Source of the DNA: Erythroxylum novogranatense
Lineage: Eukaryota > Streptophyta > Magnoliopsida > Malpighiales > Erythroxylaceae
DNA length: 64,000 nt
Reading direction: 5' to 3'
Assembly: GCA_029891385.1 (NCBI GenBank)
Contig: CM057228.1
Span: 29,764,214 to 29,828,213 of the forward strand
A program made the position numbers and the translations under genes. Positions 59,535 to 64,000 of the stretch are shown in pieces; position 1 is the first letter of the stretch; each line of letters starts with the position of its first letter. The notes below the pieces were generated by a model. It saw only the letters and a program-made list of their open reading frames with translations, did no database searches and was not told where the DNA came from.

Positions 59535-59706
59535 TGACGTTATATGGAAGAGAAGATAGAATGTCTGTTGAAAGTTCTTCTACAGCAGCACTTCTCTTTA
59601 CATATGTACAAACACTATGCCTCTGACACAAGAGCACTGTCCTCCAACGTTAAGCAAAACAAAGTCACATGAGATGTATGAATCAATGAATGAAAGTTTA
59701 CAGTTA

Positions 59707-59714
59707 TATTTATA
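59707..59714 (-). promoter_or_regulatory. TATA box of the response regulator gene
   Basis: TATAAATA on the minus strand, about 175 bp upstream of the ATG, implying a transcript start near 59675. A CCAAT-like element lies just upstream, at 59720-59726. Confidence 0.65.
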
Positions 59715-60999
59715 GTCAAACCAATGGGGTTGGTGAGAATTAATTGATGATCACAGAGTTGGCATCTGCAACATTTCGGAGATTTTCTTTTTAATTTTGT
59801 GGATATCTCCAGAGATTAATTTGATATATGTGATTTAATCATGTGAAAGAATATTCATTAAAAAAAAATCCAATATTTGTTCTGAGTTATCTTTCATTAT
59901 AAGTATATATTCCTAATTACAGGTTCCAATATCAACAAGATACTGGTCTGAGAAGCAAAAGTCACACACTTGATATGGAGTCCCAACTTCTAACCAAGAT
60001 CGCGATGGCATCATCTCTCTCGATCTCTGTATCTTTTCGAATCCATATGAGATGGTATATATTTACTCTTACCAAATCCCCATGTATCTTTCACTTCTAG
60101 TAGCTAGCCTATATCAGTATCATTATCATATACTCTTCCAAAAGTATGATATATAATTTATGCTATGCTCTGAACCAGTGAGTTACAGGACTTTTTCTTT
60201 GGGATTTCACTTCACATTGTTTTTGTTTCCCTATAATTAGATCTGCGGATTGGAACTTTTCCCTCGTCGATGTTTGCTAATTCTTTGTTCCTTTTTCTTT
60301 TTGGAATAGTGTTTTTTTTCTTCACATTTTCATAGGAAGTACCATAACCAACCAAATCAAAATCAAAGATCTTCTGGTTTAGGAATTTTAGATCGGCATT
60401 TTGGATATTATATATGACTATTAAGAATTAATTTTATTATTAGTAAGAGATATATGAGAATATAATCGAATATTTGTTGATAAAAAAATATATGTTAAGA
60501 GATATTTCCTTCTTTTATTTATTTGAAAAGCAAATTTCTTTAATTGTAATATAAGAATTGAATTTCATCGAATTACTTTGTGAGACGAACTAAATATACG
60601 GTACTAACTTGTTATTTCCTGACTTCAATCAAATTAAATGTACTGTCAATGTACAAGTTATTTCCTGCCTACTCGCTTTCGCTATCATGTCAAATGAAAA
60701 CTGAAAATTTTATCCATATTGAGTGAACATTAGCTACTGACTGCAATTTGTGATAAGAGGGTGGCCCATCAGGTATACAAAATTGCTGGCCATTTTGCAG
60801 AGGATAAATGGGATGGCATGTGAACTGGCTTTGGGATCCAGCAACCCACCCATTGGTACATCTATCAATTGAACTCTCTCTCAAAAGCAACTTTGTAAAA
60901 ATGTTTGAGAAGTAGTGATTCAACTGGAAAAGTAAGGCCATCATATCCTTACCAACTTAAAAGTTTGAGTTGATGCTACAATCCAGTTTATGACAAAAT
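59715..60999. other. Upstream region of the response regulator
   Basis: AT-rich promoter-side sequence; no gene supported. An 84-codon minus frame at 60690-60944 has no family resemblance. Confidence 0.5.
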
Positions 61000-63527
61000 T
61001 TGTTGACCAATAGTGGAGACATGTTATAGTCAATGTCAACTACATCGAATTCATCACTTGGTTTTAAGTCGCTAACTTGCAAGTGAATAACTGAAACATG
61101 TAGTTTGCGAGCTAATGTTCACACTAGATGATAAAATGTAGATATATGTTCTTTTATTAGCTAAGTGTCAACTACAAACTAACAAGATCAATATATGAGT
61201 TCTTATAATAAGGTCATATATGGCTTTAATGTTAGCAATTTGATGTTTAAATTAGTTAATAGGATTTCAAAAGTTGAGAGAAAGTGAGAAATAACATTTT
61301 GAAAGTCATACATCTTATTTCCTTATAACCCTTTCTGTTTTTAACTCAAGTGGGATATGTGGTAGGTGAAAACTCATAACTGCTCTCTTATATATTAGCT
61401 AAAGGAGTTTTAACAATAAAGATTAGATAGATAAATGAGATTTATTGTAAGCAATAAAGCAGACAAGAAGTTAAAGTATAAATATGATGTCATAGAAAGT
61501 TCAAAGTGTGACTCTCTCACTACCATTGACGAGCTACTAAAGAGCTCAATAATAAGCCCTCATATTACAAGGATTGGGCCAATGTTTATGAGTATCAATT
61601 ATCCCCCTAAGTTTCATCTATAGACCCTATCGAAGGAACTTTACAATTATGATGAAGTGAAAGAATGATTGGCCACGAGTGGAAGACACACTAAGACTTA
61701 CAAATGCCACATGGATGGAGTTTATCACTTTACTTTAATAAATCACCATAGTGTGTGGATCCATTCTATCTATCCTAGGTGATAGAATATATATTTATGT
61801 TCTTATCTTAGTTAAGTATCAGTACTTGGATACTTACAAGATTAGTGGACGAGTTCCTACAAAATAAGGTAAGAGGCGGCTCTGATGTTAGCACTATGAT
61901 GCCTAAGTTAGTTTATTACTTTCTGTAAGTTTTATAAAGAAAGTGAAAATTGGTGATTTGAAGATCATACCTTCTTCTTTTTTTCCATCAACCCTTTTTT
62001 GTTTCTAACCTACCTAAGAGTAAATATGGTGCCATGGAAAGTTTAGAGTGTGGGTCTCTCACCCACCACTAATAAACTATTAGAGAACTCAACTTATAGA
62101 CCTTCTTGCTATAATGAATGAACTAATATTCATAACAATCAATTCCCCCACACCCCTAAGTTTCATCTATAAACCTTGTTGATAAACTTTATAAACCTAA
62201 AATGTGAATGACAAAATGGCCAATCATTTAATAGGATAAGTAAAGGGACATTAATGGAAGCTACAACGTATAAAATAGTAGCTTTTCTAGTTTCTAATTG
62301 GTTGTCATTAAATATCACATTGTTAATGCATGTGAGAAATTTCGAGGAGAATAAAGACACACTAGAATTTGTAAGTGCCAATTAGAATGAGCATGTTATT
62401 TAGCTGTAAGTTGTTAGCTTGCCAAGTGGATTATCGAAGTGATTGTGGGTTATTGCATATCCCATATGATATAATGTAGATCTGTATTCTTCACTTAAGT
62501 GAGGGTTAGTTGTAAACTTACAAGCTTAGTGAATGAGTTCCTAAAAATAAGGTCAAAGGTGGTTTTAGAATTAGTATTCTAACGCCTTAGTATAGTTTTA
62601 AAATTTAAGAATTTAAAAGGAAAGCGAGAATTAGCAATTTGAAGGTCATATCTCCTTCTTTCCTTTGGCTCCTTTTGTTTCTAACTTACATGGGATATAT
62701 GGTAGTTGGAAATTCAAAATTGATGTTACACATATCAAACTTGAACCTTAAGTATGATAGTTTGAATGACAAAGATGTGATAGATAAAGGCGAGTGTCAT
62801 AGGGAATGAAACACATATGGGATGTCAAGGTAAAATTATAATGTTAGGGAAAGTTTAGGCTCAAGTCGCTCACCAATCGTGGACATAGGTTATCAAAGAG
62901 TTCATGTCATTTCCTTTCACACTCTAAGGAGTAAGCAAATGCTCATAAGTATCAATTACCCTTAAAATTTTAAATATAAACTTTACTAATAAAACTTTAT
63001 AAACCTAAAGTATGCATGGGTAAACAGTTGGTCATTTAAGAGGATAATTAAAGAGTATTTAGTAAGAGCTATACAGCACAAAAGAGTAGCCTTTTCAATT
63101 TTTAATAATATGTGATCAAATGTCACATTATTAACATGTGTAAACATTCTGGAGAAGATTGGAGAAATGCTAGGACTTGTAAATGTCAGTTAGATCGAGC
63201 CCATTACTTGGCTCTAAGTTATTATTTTGTAAAGTGAATTACTAAAGCATATGGTTTACAAGCTATTGCATACCATAGGAGATAAATGTAGATAGTGCTC
63301 TTGTTTTAGTTAAGTGGTAACTGCAATCTTTTAAAATTGATGTAGAAGTTCCTATAACATAAGATCCAGTTTGGCTTTGGGGTTATCACTTTGATGCCTA
63401 AGTTAGTTTATAAGGAGTTTAGGGGAAAAAAAGTGAGAAATAGTGATTTAATCATATCTCTTTCTTCCCGTTAGTTTTTTTTCATTTGTAACTTACACAT
63501 GATATACGATGAGTGGAATCTTAGAAC
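61000..63527. repeat. Four diverged ~650-820-bp tandem monomers
   Basis: A long unit recurs in order, anchored by TTAGTTAAGT...GAGTTCCTA...AATAAGGTC...ATGTTAGCA...GATGCCTAAGTTAGTTTA at about 61150, 61800, 62480 and 63300 (steps ~650, ~680, ~820). Other shared blocks are GTTTCATCTATA (61610, 62160) and CTTTATAAACCTAAA (62190, 62995). No open frame. The array is broken at 63528 by a copia LTR. Confidence 0.75.
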
Positions 63528-64000
63528 TGTAAGTGATAAGTCGACTTGTACCATGTGTAAGTCGACTTACACATGTTCGGTACCGATAAGTCGACTTGTT
63601 CATTGGATAAGTCGACTTATTCAAGGACGGTACTGTTTATTTGTGCCCTAAATTCTAAGTCGTGTGCAGACTTTATGAATAAATAAAGAAAAGGCATTAT
63701 TCATTAATTTGATATTCATAAACATTGTTTATGAATTGATTGGATCTTTAATCGAATTAATGAAGTCCATGATATATGACATAGCATGAAGGAAATTATG
63801 ATGTGATCATACTACTGAGATTCCTATCATGTGCAATTATGTCAGTATTTAAATTCTCCTAGTCATAGGATTAATGAGACCGGACATCATTAATCCGGAT
63901 AGACTAGCACATGTCATATTCCTCGATTGGATCAAGCGGTGGATCTCGAAACGTAAATATGAGATATTTAGAATTGACATGTGGATGCTTACTAGCGGTA
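63528..64000 (+). mobile_element. Start of a third Angela-like copia LTR (plus strand), cut by window end
   Basis: Begins TGTAAGTGATAAGTCGACTTG with four AAGTCGACTT copies at 63538-63618. It then follows the reverse complement of copia B's LTR, for example TGAATAAATAAAGAAAAGGC and GGAAATTATGATGTGATCAT. The rest lies beyond the window. Confidence 0.92.

Noticed and set aside
60690..60944. 84-codon minus frame upstream of the response regulator
   Set aside because: No homology recognised and no splice or promoter context.
1..64000. tRNA, rRNA or other structural RNA genes
   Set aside because: Scanning by eye found only the tRNA-complementary primer sites of retrotransposons; no full tRNA fold was seen.

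Overview
The window is nuclear DNA of a eudicot plant. It is AT-rich, has intron-containing genes with GT-AG splice sites, and is dominated by plant retrotransposons. I cannot name the species. Nothing in it looks prokaryotic, plasmid-borne or viral in lifestyle.

Five host genes can be supported. Four lie on the minus strand: a pentatricopeptide-repeat protein (19916-22465), a DEAD-box RNA helicase of the RH17 type (10 exons, 35782-38746), a plastid-type glycerol-3-phosphate dehydrogenase of the GLY1/SFD1 type (9 exons, 53558-56777) and a type-A cytokinin response regulator of the ARR16/17 type (5 exons, 58564-59534). A small conserved Cys/His-rich protein is on the plus strand (57773-58000). 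From memory, the closest Arabidopsis counterparts are At2g40720, At2g40700, At2g40690 and At2g40670. The gene order therefore looks like a conserved microsyntenic block that has been expanded by transposons here.

The rest is nested mobile DNA. 1-17.8 kb: a probable long LTR (minus) abuts a decayed Ty1/copia element (minus), whose gag is split by an 11.7-kb LARD-like element with ~4-kb LTRs and a non-coding 3.7-kb interior (4664-16343). 17.8-18.1 kb: a Stowaway-like MITE. 22.5-34.5 kb: an L1-type LINE with an 18-bp target-site duplication, inserted about 25 bp upstream of the PPR start codon and itself split by an Angela/BARE-like copia element (26490-33041, duplication CACGA). 34.6-35.4 kb: a 5'-truncated RTE-type LINE flanked by a 68-bp direct repeat. 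39.5-51.75 kb: a second, 5'-truncated LINE (plus) split by a second Angela-like copia element (minus, 41855-51461). 61-63.5 kb: four diverged ~650-820-bp tandem monomers. 63528-64000: the start of a third Angela-like LTR, cut off by the window end.

The most unusual signals are these. (1) About 1 kb of one LARD LTR has lost nearly every CTG found in its sister LTR, a non-random pattern that suggests a sequencing artefact at methylated CHG sites or an unknown mutational process. (2) The Angela-like elements carry arrays of the 10-bp palindrome AAGTCGACTT in both LTR and leader. (3) A LINE sits immediately upstream of the PPR coding region. (4) Tandem duplications overlap splice donors in RH17 and GLY1.
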